Positions 27,857-36,742 of a stretch of DNA of 64,000 nucleotides are shown one piece after another; position 1 is the stretch's first letter; each line of letters starts with the position of its first letter. The position numbers were made by a program, and so were the translations under genes. Origin of the DNA: an uncultured Lachnospiraceae bacterium. GTDB taxonomy: Bacteria; Bacillota_A; Clostridia; Lachnospirales; Lachnospiraceae. The notes under the pieces are model-generated. The model was not told the DNA's origin and searched no databases. It saw only the letters and a list, made by a program, of their open reading frames with translations. The stretch lies in assembly GCA_910577835.1 (NCBI GenBank), contig CAJTOU010000016.1, forward strand, positions 1-64,000, in the 5' to 3' direction.

Positions 27857-29593
27857 ATGAATGTATCTGATTATATAGTAAAATATCTTGAAAATCTTGG
27901 AATCAAGCATTTTTTTGGTTATCAGGGAACAATGATTGCTTATTTTGCAGAAGCTGTGTATTTGAATCCCAATGTACAAAATCATAGCTGTTATAATGAA
28001 CAGGGAGCCGCTTTTGCTGCCTGTGGTTATGCTAAAGCATCTGGCAGCTTGGCCGTAGCATATGCAACCAGTGGTCCGGGAGCTTTAAATCTGATATCAG
28101 GGATTGCGGATGCATATTATGATTCAGCTCCGGTTCTTTTTATTACTGGACAGTTAAATACTTCAGAATACACAGATATTTCTGATTTAAGACAGCAGGG
28201 ATTTCAACAGACTGATGTAATAAATATTGTGAAGCCTGTTGTTAAATATGCAACTATGCTTATTTCGGCAGAAAAGATAGCATATGAATTGGAGAAGGCC
28301 TGCTATATCGCTACAAGTGGAAGAAAAGGTCCAGTCCTTCTTGATATTCCCATGAATATTCAAAAGATGAAAATATGTGAAGATGGTTTAGAGCATTTTA
28401 GTCCTTTTCATAAAAATTTGGTATCAGATAGATATTGTGATGCGGCTGATATTATTCTTTCTTTTCTGCAAAAATCAAAACATCCCGTTTTTCTTTTGGG
28501 CAATGGCATTTCAAAGAATGAGGAAGAAAGAGAAGTAGTCAATAAGCTGGTAAATAAATATAAGATTCCAGTACTTACCAGTATTTTGGGAAAAGATTTA
28601 ATAGAAGAGAGTTCTCCATATAATATTGGATTTATTGGTTCAGCATATGGACATAGAAGTGCAAATATTATTATCTATGAGAAAACAGATTTGATTATAT
28701 CGCTTGGATGCAGTTTATGTCGACGACAGACGGGAGGAAATACTGAAAGGTTTGCCCAAAATGCAAAGATTATTCGAGTGGATATTGACGATATCGAATT
28801 AAAAAGAAAAATACATGAAGATGAAATTTCGTTGAACTGTGATGTAACACAGGTTATAAGAGAGCTTGTAAAACGTAAATGTGAATGTGATTTTTCAGAT
28901 TGGCTTTGTATCTGCCAAAGAATAAAGTCACTGACAGCGGATTTTGATTCTTTGTGTCCAACAAGATTGCCGAATCAATATATTTATGCGATTAGTAAAA
29001 TATTACCGAATCATAGTGTAATTGTATCAGATGTGGGCCAACATCAGATGTGGATTGCACAGTCTTTTGGAGCGAAGAAGGGAAACAGGATTCTTTTTTC
29101 AGGAGGCCATGGGGCGATGGGATTTGCACTTCCAGCAGCAATAGGAGCCTATTATGCAACAGGATTAAAACCAGTCTGTATTGCAGGTGATGGCGCTTTT
29201 CAAATGAATATTCAAGAGCTTCAATGGGTGTTTAGAGAAAAGATTCCAATTATAATTTTTATCTTTAATAATCATGTCTTGGGATTGATTCGACAGCAGC
29301 AGGATGATTTTTTTCATGGAAACTACTTTGGTTCTTCAGCAGAAGGTGGTTATTCTGCCCCGTCATTTGTAAATATTGCCAAGGCTTATGAAATTAATAG
29401 TAGACAAATAAATTCTTTGGAAGAGTTGTATGCTGTTTCTGATATTCTTTCCTCTGTCAGACAGCCTCTTTTGCTAGAGATTATGCTACCAGAAACTTCC
29501 AGAGCTCATCCAAAAACGTATTTTGGTGAAGAAATGAATAATCAAAGACCATATATACCAGCAGAGCTTTTGAAACAGATAAAGGAAATGTAA
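27857..29593 (+). CDS. Thiamine-diphosphate enzyme, acetolactate synthase-like
   Basis: A 578-residue three-domain enzyme. The N-terminal domain has the catalytic Glu in CYNEQGAAFAACGYAKASG, the middle is Rossmann-like, and the C-terminal domain has the TPP/Mg motif GDGAFQMN with NNHVLG at its end. This is the layout of acetolactate synthase, but the locus has no small regulatory subunit or branched-chain genes. Placed before a cytidylyltransferase fusion and an SDR, it is likely to make a precursor of an exopolysaccharide substituent by a decarboxylation or carboligation step. ATG 27857 is chosen because homology begins there; a longer frame from 27767 overlaps the previous gene. Confidence 0.85.
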   Translation: MNVSDYIVKYLENLGIKHFFGYQGTMIAYFAEAVYLNPNVQNHSCYNEQGAAFAACGYAKASGSLAVAYATSGPGALNLISGIADAYYDSAPVLFITGQLNTSEYTDISDLRQQGFQQTDVINIVKPVVKYATMLISAEKIAYELEKACYIATSGRKGPVLLDIPMNIQKMKICEDGLEHFSPFHKNLVSDRYCDAADIILSFLQKSKHPVFLLGNGISKNEEEREVVNKLVNKYKIPVLTSILGKDLIEESSPYNIGFIGSAYGHRSANIIIYEKTDLIISLGCSLCRRQTGGNTERFAQNAKIIRVDIDDIELKRKIHEDEISLNCDVTQVIRELVKRKCECDFSDWLCICQRIKSLTADFDSLCPTRLPNQYIYAISKILPNHSVIVSDVGQHQMWIAQSFGAKKGNRILFSGGHGAMGFALPAAIGAYYATGLKPVCIAGDGAFQMNIQELQWVFREKIPIIIFIFNNHVLGLIRQQQDDFFHGNYFGSSAEGGYSAPSFVNIAKAYEINSRQINSLEELYAVSDILSSVRQPLLLEIMLPETSRAHPKTYFGEEMNNQRPYIPAELLKQIKEM

Positions 29594-29608
29594 CAGAAAG
29601 GCAGATAG

Positions 29609-30940
29609 ATGAAAAAGGTTATTACATATGGTACATATGATTTATTGCATTATGGACATATACGCCTTTTAGAAAGGGCTAAAAATTTGGGGGATTATCT
29701 GATTGTTGGAGTGACAGCAGATGATTTTGATAAATCAAGAGGAAAAATCAATGTCCGACAGTCATTAATGGAAAGAGTTGAAGCTGTTAAAGCAACAGGA
29801 CTGGCAGATGAAATTATTATTGAAGAATATGAAGGACAAAAAATTGATGATATAAAACGTTTTGAAATAGATATTTTTACAATCGGTTCTGATTGGAAAG
29901 GCAAATTTGACTATTTAAAAGAGTATTGTGAAGTGATTTATCTTGACCGAACTGAAGGTATTTCTAGTTCGGAACTGCGGAAAAAAAAGAGCGGACTTAT
30001 GTTAGGGCTGGTGGGAGAGGCTTTATTTCTGGACAAGTTTATCAAAGAAAGTTGTTATGTAAATGGTGTTACAGTAAAAGGTATTTATACCCCTTCTGTT
30101 GATTTATTAAGTAATCAACAAAGAAATCTTTTTATAGTGACAGAAGATTATGATTATCTGCTTAAAAATGTGGATGCAGTATTTATTTATGCGCATCCGA
30201 AGCTTCGTGAAAGGCAAGTTCGCTATGCGCTGGAAAGAGGAAAACATGTATTATGTGAATCTCCTGTTGCATTGAATGAAAATAAGTGCAGAGAATTATT
30301 TGAACTGGCAGAAGCAAAAGGATGTATTTTGATGGAAGCAATGAAGACTGCATATTCCACAGCTTTTTCCAGATTAATTCTTCTTGCACATGGTGGGAAA
30401 ATAGGAAAGATTGTTTCTGTTGATGCCACATGTACAAGTTTGAGAGATATGTATGAAGAGGGAGAGGCAGAAATATGGAATAGTCTTAATAAATGGGGAC
30501 CAACAGCATGTCTTCCGATTTTTCAGTTATTAGGAACAAATTATTGTGAGAAAAAAATAATTTCTCATTTTAATGAAAACAGAAAGATAGACGTATTTTC
30601 AAAAATTGATTTTCTTTTTCGTGAGGCAGTTGCTACTGTTAAAGTTGGAATAGGTGTCAAATCAGAGGGGGAACTTATTATTTCAGGTACGCAGGGCTAT
30701 ATATATGTACCAGCACCATGGTGGAAAACGGATTATTTTGAAATACGTTATGAAAATCCGGCAGAAAATAAAAGATATTTTTACCAGCTAGATGGGGAAG
30801 GAATCAGATATGAGATTGTAGCATTTATGAGAGCAATAGAAAAAGGAAAAGCGGATTTTTATATTGACAAAAATGTTACATATGCGATTGCAAAGCTTAT
30901 GGAGGATTTTGAGAACAGAAAAGATTTTGTTCAAATATAA
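29609..30940 (+). CDS. Cytidylyltransferase-oxidoreductase fusion (TagD-like plus Gfo/Idh/MocA-like)
   Basis: A 443-residue fusion. Residues 1-130 are a TagD-like nucleotidyltransferase: KVITYGTYDLLHYGHIRLL carries the HxGH motif and LDRTEGISSSELR the conserved RTEGIS element, as in glycerol-3-phosphate cytidylyltransferase. Residues ~133-443 resemble a Gfo/Idh/MocA oxidoreductase (LERGKHVLCESPVALN), but the usual Lys of the EKP motif is Ser here, and the N-terminal Rossmann glycines are degenerate. So the oxidoreductase part may have lost activity or work on another substrate. It probably activates a polyol- or glycerol-phosphate-like product as CDP derivative. 15 bp after the TPP enzyme gene. 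Confidence 0.8.
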   Translation: MKKVITYGTYDLLHYGHIRLLERAKNLGDYLIVGVTADDFDKSRGKINVRQSLMERVEAVKATGLADEIIIEEYEGQKIDDIKRFEIDIFTIGSDWKGKFDYLKEYCEVIYLDRTEGISSSELRKKKSGLMLGLVGEALFLDKFIKESCYVNGVTVKGIYTPSVDLLSNQQRNLFIVTEDYDYLLKNVDAVFIYAHPKLRERQVRYALERGKHVLCESPVALNENKCRELFELAEAKGCILMEAMKTAYSTAFSRLILLAHGGKIGKIVSVDATCTSLRDMYEEGEAEIWNSLNKWGPTACLPIFQLLGTNYCEKKIISHFNENRKIDVFSKIDFLFREAVATVKVGIGVKSEGELIISGTQGYIYVPAPWWKTDYFEIRYENPAENKRYFYQLDGEGIRYEIVAFMRAIEKGKADFYIDKNVTYAIAKLMEDFENRKDFVQI

Positions 30941-30961
30941 AATTTTGATGGAGATGATATT

Positions 30962-31681
30962 TTGAAAACAGCAATTGTTACAGCATCCACAAAGGGAATT
31001 GGGTTGGAAATTGCAAAAAAATTATTTACTAATGATTATAAGGTGTATATGAGTTACTATCAGGATGAAAAAACAGCCGAAAATGTACAAAAATTTGTTA
31101 TAGGAGAAAGTAATGCAATTATATCAAAAGTTAATTTATCAGATTATTCTAAGTCTATGAAATATCTGGAAGAAATATTAGAACAGGAAAAGAAGGGGAT
31201 TGATTGTATTGTATTTAATGCTGGAGGTACATTAAAAGCAGATATTGGAGAAATCCAATATGATGAATGGAAACGTTGTTTTGATATGAATCTTAATATC
31301 CCGTTTTTTATGCTGCAAAGGGCAGCAAAATATATAAACAGAGAAGGGAGAATTGTGTTTATGAGTTCTGTAATGAGTATATATGAGCATTCAAGTTCGA
31401 TTGCTTATGGAGTATCCAAAGCTGCAATCAATTCTCTTACTGCATATCTAGTAAAATATTTTTGTGGCAGAGAAATTACAGTAAATGCTGTTATTGTTGG
31501 TTTTACAAATACATCAATGATAAAAAGAACACCTGAACATGAAGAAAGAATAAAAAGTAAAATTGCCCTTGGAAGATTTGCAGAACCTGAAGAAATTGCA
31601 CAGGTGGTTTGGCATATTATTCAAGATAGTTATATAAATGGCAGCCTGATTGAAGTTGATGGCGGATATTGTTATCAGTAA
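30962..31681 (+). CDS. SDR family oxidoreductase
   Basis: A 239-residue short-chain dehydrogenase starting at TTG 30962 with a GGAG site upstream. The cofactor loop reads TASTKGIGLEIA (classical TGxxxGIG with changes), NAGG is present, and the catalytic Ser and YGVSK (Tyr/Lys) are intact. The C-terminal INGSLIEVDGGYCYQ is typical. Probably reduces or oxidises an intermediate in the pathway of the preceding TPP enzyme and cytidylyltransferase fusion. Its 3' end overlaps a fragment of an AraC-type gene. Confidence 0.85.
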   Translation: MKTAIVTASTKGIGLEIAKKLFTNDYKVYMSYYQDEKTAENVQKFVIGESNAIISKVNLSDYSKSMKYLEEILEQEKKGIDCIVFNAGGTLKADIGEIQYDEWKRCFDMNLNIPFFMLQRAAKYINREGRIVFMSSVMSIYEHSSSIAYGVSKAAINSLTAYLVKYFCGREITVNAVIVGFTNTSMIKRTPEHEERIKSKIALGRFAEPEEIAQVVWHIIQDSYINGSLIEVDGGYCYQ

Positions 31682-31950
31682 ATAGATATAAGGTGATGTT
31701 TTTTATTAATAAGTATTATTTGTTAAGACTTTTTAAAGAACAATATGGATTTACCATCAATGATTATATTATTCGGCTGCGGATTACAAAAAGTAAACAG
31801 CTTCTCAGATTCAGCGATATGACAGTGGAGCAGATTGCTTATGAATGTGGAATAAACAGTCCGAATTATTTTGCGCGTATGTTTAAGAAAATCGAGGAAA
31901 TCAGTCCTGCAGAATATAGAAAGTTGTGGCGGACAGGGAAGAAAGTATAA
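31669..31950 (+). pseudogene. Remnant of an AraC-family regulator (C-terminal HTH only)
   Basis: The frame encodes about 90 residues matching the second part of an AraC HTH domain: LLRLFKEQYGFTINDYIIRL, VEQIAYECGINSPNYFARMF and ISPAEYRKLW. The ligand-binding domain and the first part of the HTH are missing, and the open frame runs backwards into the SDR gene. This looks like a gene truncated when the sugar cluster was inserted or rearranged. Confidence 0.78.
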
Positions 31951-32013
31951 AACAGCAAAAATTTTATATTGCTGAAAAAATCAAGGATAATTTCAGGTAA
32001 AATAAAAAGACTA

Positions 32014-32073
32014 CACAATATTGATTTACACAATTTTAATTTTGCAAAAGTCAATATTGTGCAACATTTTTTT
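32014..32073 (+). terminator. Probable terminator ending the AT-rich part of the exopolysaccharide operon
   Basis: Perfect 11-bp arms CACAATATTGA (32014-32024) and TCAATATTGTG (32051-32061) are followed by seven Ts. The arms are AT-rich, so efficiency is uncertain. It separates the AraC remnant from gmd. Confidence 0.65.
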
Positions 32074-32170
32074 AATATTGTGAATTCAAATACACTTAAA
32101 TAAAAAGTAAAATAAGATTACTTCAAAATAATAATGACACAAAAATAAGTAAAAAAGGAGTACAGCTATT

Positions 32171-33262
32171 ATGAATAAAATTGCACTTATTACCGGCGTT
32201 ACAGGTCAAGACGGTTCCTATCTGTCAGAATTTCTTTTAGAAAAAAATTATGAAGTTCATGGAATGATTCGCCGTTCTTCCGTAGATTACCGTGAACGGA
32301 TTGCCCACCTGGAAGGACATCCACGTTTCCATTTACACTATGGGGATTTGGGAGATTCTATGAGCTTGATATCTGTTATAGGCTCTGTCCGGCCAGACGA
32401 AATATACAATCTTGCAGCACAAAGTCATGTACAGGTTTCCTTTGATGTGCCGGAGAATACAGCAGATATTGATGCAACCGGCGTTTTACGTGTATTGGAA
32501 GCAGTGCGCTTGTGTGGACTGGCAGAAACCTGCCGTATTTATCAGGCATCCACATCAGAGCTGTACGGAAAGGTAGAGGAAGTTCCTCAAAATGAAAATA
32601 CGCCATTTCACCCATACAGTCCATATGCTGTGGCAAAACAGTATGGTTTCTGGATAGTAAAGGAATATCGTGAAGCTTATGGAATGTTCTGTTGCAGTGG
32701 AATTTTATTTAATCATGAGTCTGAACGCCGTGGAGAAACCTTTGTAACAAGAAAAATCAGTCTGGCCGCAGCGCGTATTGCACAGGGCCGACAGGACAGG
32801 CTTTATCTCGGAAACCTGAGCTCTCTTCGCGACTGGGGTTATGCCAAAGATTATGTAGAGTGCATGTGGCTTATTCTTCAAAATGAAAAGCCAAAGGATT
32901 ATGTAATCGCCACTGGTGTACAACATTCTGTTCGTGAATTTTGTCAGCTTGCTTTTCATTATGCAGGCATTGAGCTGGAATTTACCGGAGAGGGAATAGA
33001 AGAAAAGGGAATTGATAAGGAGAGTGGCAGAGTACTTGTAGAAGTCAGTCTGGATTTTTACAGGCCGACAGATGTAGTAAATTTGTGGGGTGACCCTTCA
33101 AAGGCAAGAAAAGAACTTGGCTGGAATCCGGTAAAAACCAGCTTCGAGGAACTTGTCCGATTAATGGTAGAGCATGATATGAAAAAGGTATCTATGGAGC
33201 GTGCCGAGGAACAGATTCGCACAAATCTGGAAGAATATCTGGAAAAAGGAATTATCAAATAA
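32171..33262 (+). CDS. gmd: GDP-mannose 4,6-dehydratase
   Basis: Gmd converts GDP-D-mannose to GDP-4-keto-6-deoxymannose. The 363-residue protein has ITGVTGQDGSYLSEFLLE (NADP loop), FHLHYGDLGDSMSL, NLAAQSHVQVSFDVPE and the catalytic Ser/Tyr/Lys in YQASTSELYGK and YSPYAVAKQYGFW. AAAGGAG precedes the ATG. First gene of the GDP-fucose set gmd-fcl-manC-manA, all plus strand. Confidence 0.96.
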   Translation: MNKIALITGVTGQDGSYLSEFLLEKNYEVHGMIRRSSVDYRERIAHLEGHPRFHLHYGDLGDSMSLISVIGSVRPDEIYNLAAQSHVQVSFDVPENTADIDATGVLRVLEAVRLCGLAETCRIYQASTSELYGKVEEVPQNENTPFHPYSPYAVAKQYGFWIVKEYREAYGMFCCSGILFNHESERRGETFVTRKISLAAARIAQGRQDRLYLGNLSSLRDWGYAKDYVECMWLILQNEKPKDYVIATGVQHSVREFCQLAFHYAGIELEFTGEGIEEKGIDKESGRVLVEVSLDFYRPTDVVNLWGDPSKARKELGWNPVKTSFEELVRLMVEHDMKKVSMERAEEQIRTNLEEYLEKGIIK

Positions 33263-33318
33263 GAAATAAAATTTGTGTTTTGCAAAAGAAACGATAAAAA
33301 CAGAAAGGTTGTAAAACA

Positions 33319-34263
33319 ATGATGGAAAAAAATGCGAAAATTTATGTTGCCGGACATCGGGGAATGGTTGGCTCCGCGATTGTACGTGAGCTGAAGAGGC
33401 AGGGCTATAAAAACATTATTACCCATACTCATAAAGAGCTTGATTTGTGCCGTCAGTCTGAGGTGGAGGAGTTTTTTGAAGCGGAGCAGCCTGAGTATGT
33501 ATTTCTGGCTGCGGCAAAGGTTGGCGGAATTGTGGCAAATCAGGAGGCTCTGGCTGATTTTATGTATGACAATATGATTCTGGAAATGAATGTGATTCAT
33601 TCCGCATGGAAAAACGGCTGTAAAAAGCTGGAGTTTCTTGGAAGCAGCTGCATCTATCCGCGTATGGCTCCTCAGCCAATGAAAGAAAGCTGTCTTTTAA
33701 CCTCTGAGCTGGAAAAGACAAATGAGGCTTATGCGCTGGCAAAAATCAGCGGATTAAAATATTGCGAATTTCTAAACAGGCAGTATGGCACAGACTATAT
33801 TTCTGTTATGCCGACGAATCTGTATGGACCGAATGATAATTATCATCCGACACACAGTCATGTGCTTCCGGCGTTGATTCGACGTTTTCATGAAGCGAAG
33901 GAGCAGGGGCTTTCATATGTTACCTGTTGGGGAGACGGCTCTGCTCTGCGGGAATTTTTGTATGTAGACGATTTGGCAAATCTGTGTGTTTTTTTGATGA
34001 ATCATTACAGCGGAAATGAAACGGTAAATGCTGGTACTGGAAAGGAGCTTACGATTAAGGAACTGACAGAGCTGGTGGCACATGTAATCGGGTATACCGG
34101 CGAAATCAGGTGGGACAATACAAAGCCAAACGGAACTCCGAGAAAGCTTCTGGATGTAACCAAAACAAAGGCATTGGGGTGGACTTATAAGACAGAGCTG
34201 GAAGAGGGTATTCGATTGAGCTATGAAGATTTTTTAAATAACCCGGTCAGGGCAGAGAGGTAG
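33319..34263 (+). CDS. fcl: GDP-L-fucose synthase
   Basis: Fcl (WcaG) performs the epimerisation and reduction giving GDP-L-fucose. The 314-residue protein has KIYVAGHRGMVGSAIVREL, FLAAAKVGGIVANQ, LEFLGSSCIYPRMAPQPMKE and the catalytic Tyr/Lys in AYALAKISGLKYC. Starts at ATG 33319 (a second ATG follows directly). Ends 4 bp before manC. Confidence 0.96.
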   Translation: MMEKNAKIYVAGHRGMVGSAIVRELKRQGYKNIITHTHKELDLCRQSEVEEFFEAEQPEYVFLAAAKVGGIVANQEALADFMYDNMILEMNVIHSAWKNGCKKLEFLGSSCIYPRMAPQPMKESCLLTSELEKTNEAYALAKISGLKYCEFLNRQYGTDYISVMPTNLYGPNDNYHPTHSHVLPALIRRFHEAKEQGLSYVTCWGDGSALREFLYVDDLANLCVFLMNHYSGNETVNAGTGKELTIKELTELVAHVIGYTGEIRWDNTKPNGTPRKLLDVTKTKALGWTYKTELEEGIRLSYEDFLNNPVRAER

Positions 34264-34267
34264 AATT

Positions 34268-35581
34268 ATGAATATTGTATTACTGTCCGGCGGTTCAGGA
34301 AAACGCCTGTGGCCGCTGTCAAACGATGTGCGTTCCAAACAGTTTATTAAAATTTTTAAAGCGGAAAACGGAGAATATGAGTCAATGGTTCAGCGTATGT
34401 ACCGTCAGATTCGGACTTTGGACAAGGAGGCAAAAATTACAGTAGCTACCTCCAAAACTCAGGTTTCTGCGATTCATAATCAGCTTGGAAAAAAGGTGGG
34501 TATTTCCGTAGAACCCTGCCGCCGTGATACTTTTCCGGCAATTGCGCTGGCGATGGCGTATCTTGCAGATGTACAGAAAGTTTCTCTAAAAGAACCAGTA
34601 GTAGTCTGTCCGGTGGACCCCTATGTGGAACAGGATTATTTTGAGGCTTTAAAACTGCTTTCCGAACAGGCCGCAAAAGGGGAGGCAAATCTTGTACTTA
34701 TGGGTATTGAACCAACCTATCCAAGTGAAAAATATGGGTATATTCTTCCAAAGGACAAAGAGTGTATCAGTGATGTTTCCTGTTTTAAGGAAAAACCGGA
34801 TATGCAGGCTGCAAAGCAGTATATTGCGCAGGGGGCACTGTGGAATGGAGGTGTGTTTGCGTTTAAACTTGAATATCTTCTGGAAAAAGCACATGAATTA
34901 ATTGATTTTACGGATTATCAGGATTTGTTTTCCAAATATGAAACACTGGAAAAAATAAGTTTTGATTATGCAGTAGCTGAAAAAGAGCCATTTATTCAGG
35001 TTATGCGTTTTGGAGGTCAGTGGAAAGACCTTGGGACATGGAATACCCTGTCTGAAGCAATGGAGGAAAACTGTATTGGCGAGGGAATGATGAATGAGGA
35101 GTGTACAAATGTTCATATTGTAAATGAACTGAATGTACCTGTACTTGCGATGGGGCTGCATGATGTAGTGATTTCTGCCAGTCCTGACGGGATTCTGGTA
35201 TCAGATAAGGGGCAGTCCAGTTATATTAAACCTTATGTGGACAAAATAGACCAGCAGATTATGTTTGCAGAGAAGTCATGGGGAAGCTTTTATGTACTGG
35301 ATGTGGAGCAGGAGAGCCTGACTGTCAAAGTAACATTAAATAAAGGCCATAGTATGAATTATCACAGCCATAAAAACAGAGATGAGGTCTGGACTGTGAT
35401 TTCCGGCACAGGGCATACAATTGTAGACGGAATGGAACAGAAGGTTCATGCAGGAGATGTAATTACCATGCAGGCGGGATGCCGGCATACGATTATTGCA
35501 GATACAGAGCTGAAATTAATAGAGGTTCAGCTTGGCAGGGAGATAAGTGTTTATGACAAACAAAAATTTGCACTCGAATAA
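34268..35581 (+). CDS. manC: Mannose-1-phosphate guanylyltransferase, bifunctional-type layout
   Basis: Forms GDP-mannose from mannose-1-phosphate and GTP. The 437-residue protein has the pyrophosphorylase signature LLSGGSGKRLWPLSND, the WNGGVFAFKLEYLLE block, and a C-terminal cupin domain (residues ~345-437, HSMNYHSHKNRDEVWTVISG), the layout of type II phosphomannose isomerase/guanylyltransferase. The cupin may supply isomerase activity, which would be redundant with the next gene. The 3' end overlaps manA by 29 bp. Confidence 0.94.
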   Translation: MNIVLLSGGSGKRLWPLSNDVRSKQFIKIFKAENGEYESMVQRMYRQIRTLDKEAKITVATSKTQVSAIHNQLGKKVGISVEPCRRDTFPAIALAMAYLADVQKVSLKEPVVVCPVDPYVEQDYFEALKLLSEQAAKGEANLVLMGIEPTYPSEKYGYILPKDKECISDVSCFKEKPDMQAAKQYIAQGALWNGGVFAFKLEYLLEKAHELIDFTDYQDLFSKYETLEKISFDYAVAEKEPFIQVMRFGGQWKDLGTWNTLSEAMEENCIGEGMMNEECTNVHIVNELNVPVLAMGLHDVVISASPDGILVSDKGQSSYIKPYVDKIDQQIMFAEKSWGSFYVLDVEQESLTVKVTLNKGHSMNYHSHKNRDEVWTVISGTGHTIVDGMEQKVHAGDVITMQAGCRHTIIADTELKLIEVQLGREISVYDKQKFALE

Positions 35582-36569
35582 AAAACACAATCCTCCATTT
35601 TTGTTAAAGCCTGATGCAAAGGATTATCTGTGGGGCGGGAACCGCCTGAATGATGATTTTGCAAAAGGAATAGAATTATCTCCTCTTGCGGAAACATGGG
35701 AGTGTTCTGTACATCCGGACGGACTGAGTGTGGTTGCATCAGGAGAATTTCAGGGAATGACACTTGCAGAGCTTTTAAAAGAGCACAGAGAATTTCTTGG
35801 CAGTCATTCTGAGAAAAAAGGAGAGCTTCCTATATTAATTAAGCTGATTGATGCGAAAAAAAATCTTTCTGTACAGGTTCATCCAGATGATGAGTATGCC
35901 ATGAAATATGAAAACGGGCAGTCGGGAAAGACCGAAATGTGGTATGTTATGGACTGTGAAGAAAATACAGAGCTGGTATACGGGCTGCTTCATGATACAG
36001 ATAAGGAGCTTTTGCGGGAAAGTATTTCCAAGGGAACTATTGAACGGCTTTTGCAAAAGGTTCCTGTAAGGAAGGATGATGTGTTTTTTATTGAAGCCGG
36101 AACGATTCATGCGATAGGAGCAGGTGCGCTAATTGCAGAAATTCAGGAAAATTCGAATTTAACTTATCGGCTGTATGATTATAACCGGGTGGACAGAAAT
36201 GGAATAAAAAGGGAGCTGCATGTGGAGAAAGCATTAGAGGCTGCTGACCTTACAAGCAGCGCAGGACCGGTGCAGCCGCTTCGAGTGTTAAAATATCGTC
36301 AGGGCTGCGCCTCGGAGCTTCTGTGCAGATGCAGATATTTTGAGGTATATCGTATGCTGGTGAATACAGAGCGCTGCCGGAAGCTGGTAGGTTATCAGGC
36401 AGACAGTACCAGCTTTCGAGTGCTGTTGTGTATCGGGGGATGTGGTTCTATGGTATGGCAGGACAATGGAACACTTAATTTTTTTAAAGGAGATTGTGTG
36501 TTTGTTCCGGCGGAGTCTGTAAAGTTCAGAATTCATGGAAAGGCGGAGTTTTTGGATATCAGAGGATAG
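35553..36569 (+). CDS. manA: Mannose-6-phosphate isomerase, class I
   Basis: Converts fructose-6-phosphate and mannose-6-phosphate. The 338-residue cupin protein has KDYLWGGNRLND, VQVHPDDEYA (metal His), FFIEAGTIHAIGAGALIAEIQENSN with key Glu/His residues and TYRLYDYNR. ATG 35553 is nine bases after AGGGAGA; GTG 35547 is in frame but too close. No phosphomannomutase (manB) gene is present in the window, so that step must be encoded elsewhere. Confidence 0.92.
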   Translation: MTNKNLHSNKKHNPPFLLKPDAKDYLWGGNRLNDDFAKGIELSPLAETWECSVHPDGLSVVASGEFQGMTLAELLKEHREFLGSHSEKKGELPILIKLIDAKKNLSVQVHPDDEYAMKYENGQSGKTEMWYVMDCEENTELVYGLLHDTDKELLRESISKGTIERLLQKVPVRKDDVFFIEAGTIHAIGAGALIAEIQENSNLTYRLYDYNRVDRNGIKRELHVEKALEAADLTSSAGPVQPLRVLKYRQGCASELLCRCRYFEVYRMLVNTERCRKLVGYQADSTSFRVLLCIGGCGSMVWQDNGTLNFFKGDCVFVPAESVKFRIHGKAEFLDIRG

Positions 36570-36641
36570 AGGAAGGAAGAGGCCTGATATACTGCAAAAT
36601 CAAAATCGTGCAGAATTTACATAAAAATTATAAAAAAATAC

Positions 36642-36671
36642 TTGTCTGAATGGCAGTCTGCGTAGTATAAT
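36642..36671 (+). promoter_or_regulatory. Putative promoter of the araA transcript
   Basis: TTGTCT and a perfect TATAAT are separated by 18 bp, with transcription expected to start near 36678. This leaves a leader of about 230 bases containing a 15-bp tandem repeat. Confidence 0.65.
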
Positions 36672-36742
36672 AGAAATACATATAACATTGCGTGAAATAG
36701 TTAAATAATGGAAAACCTGTGCTATGTTACGGAGTGTGTTAA

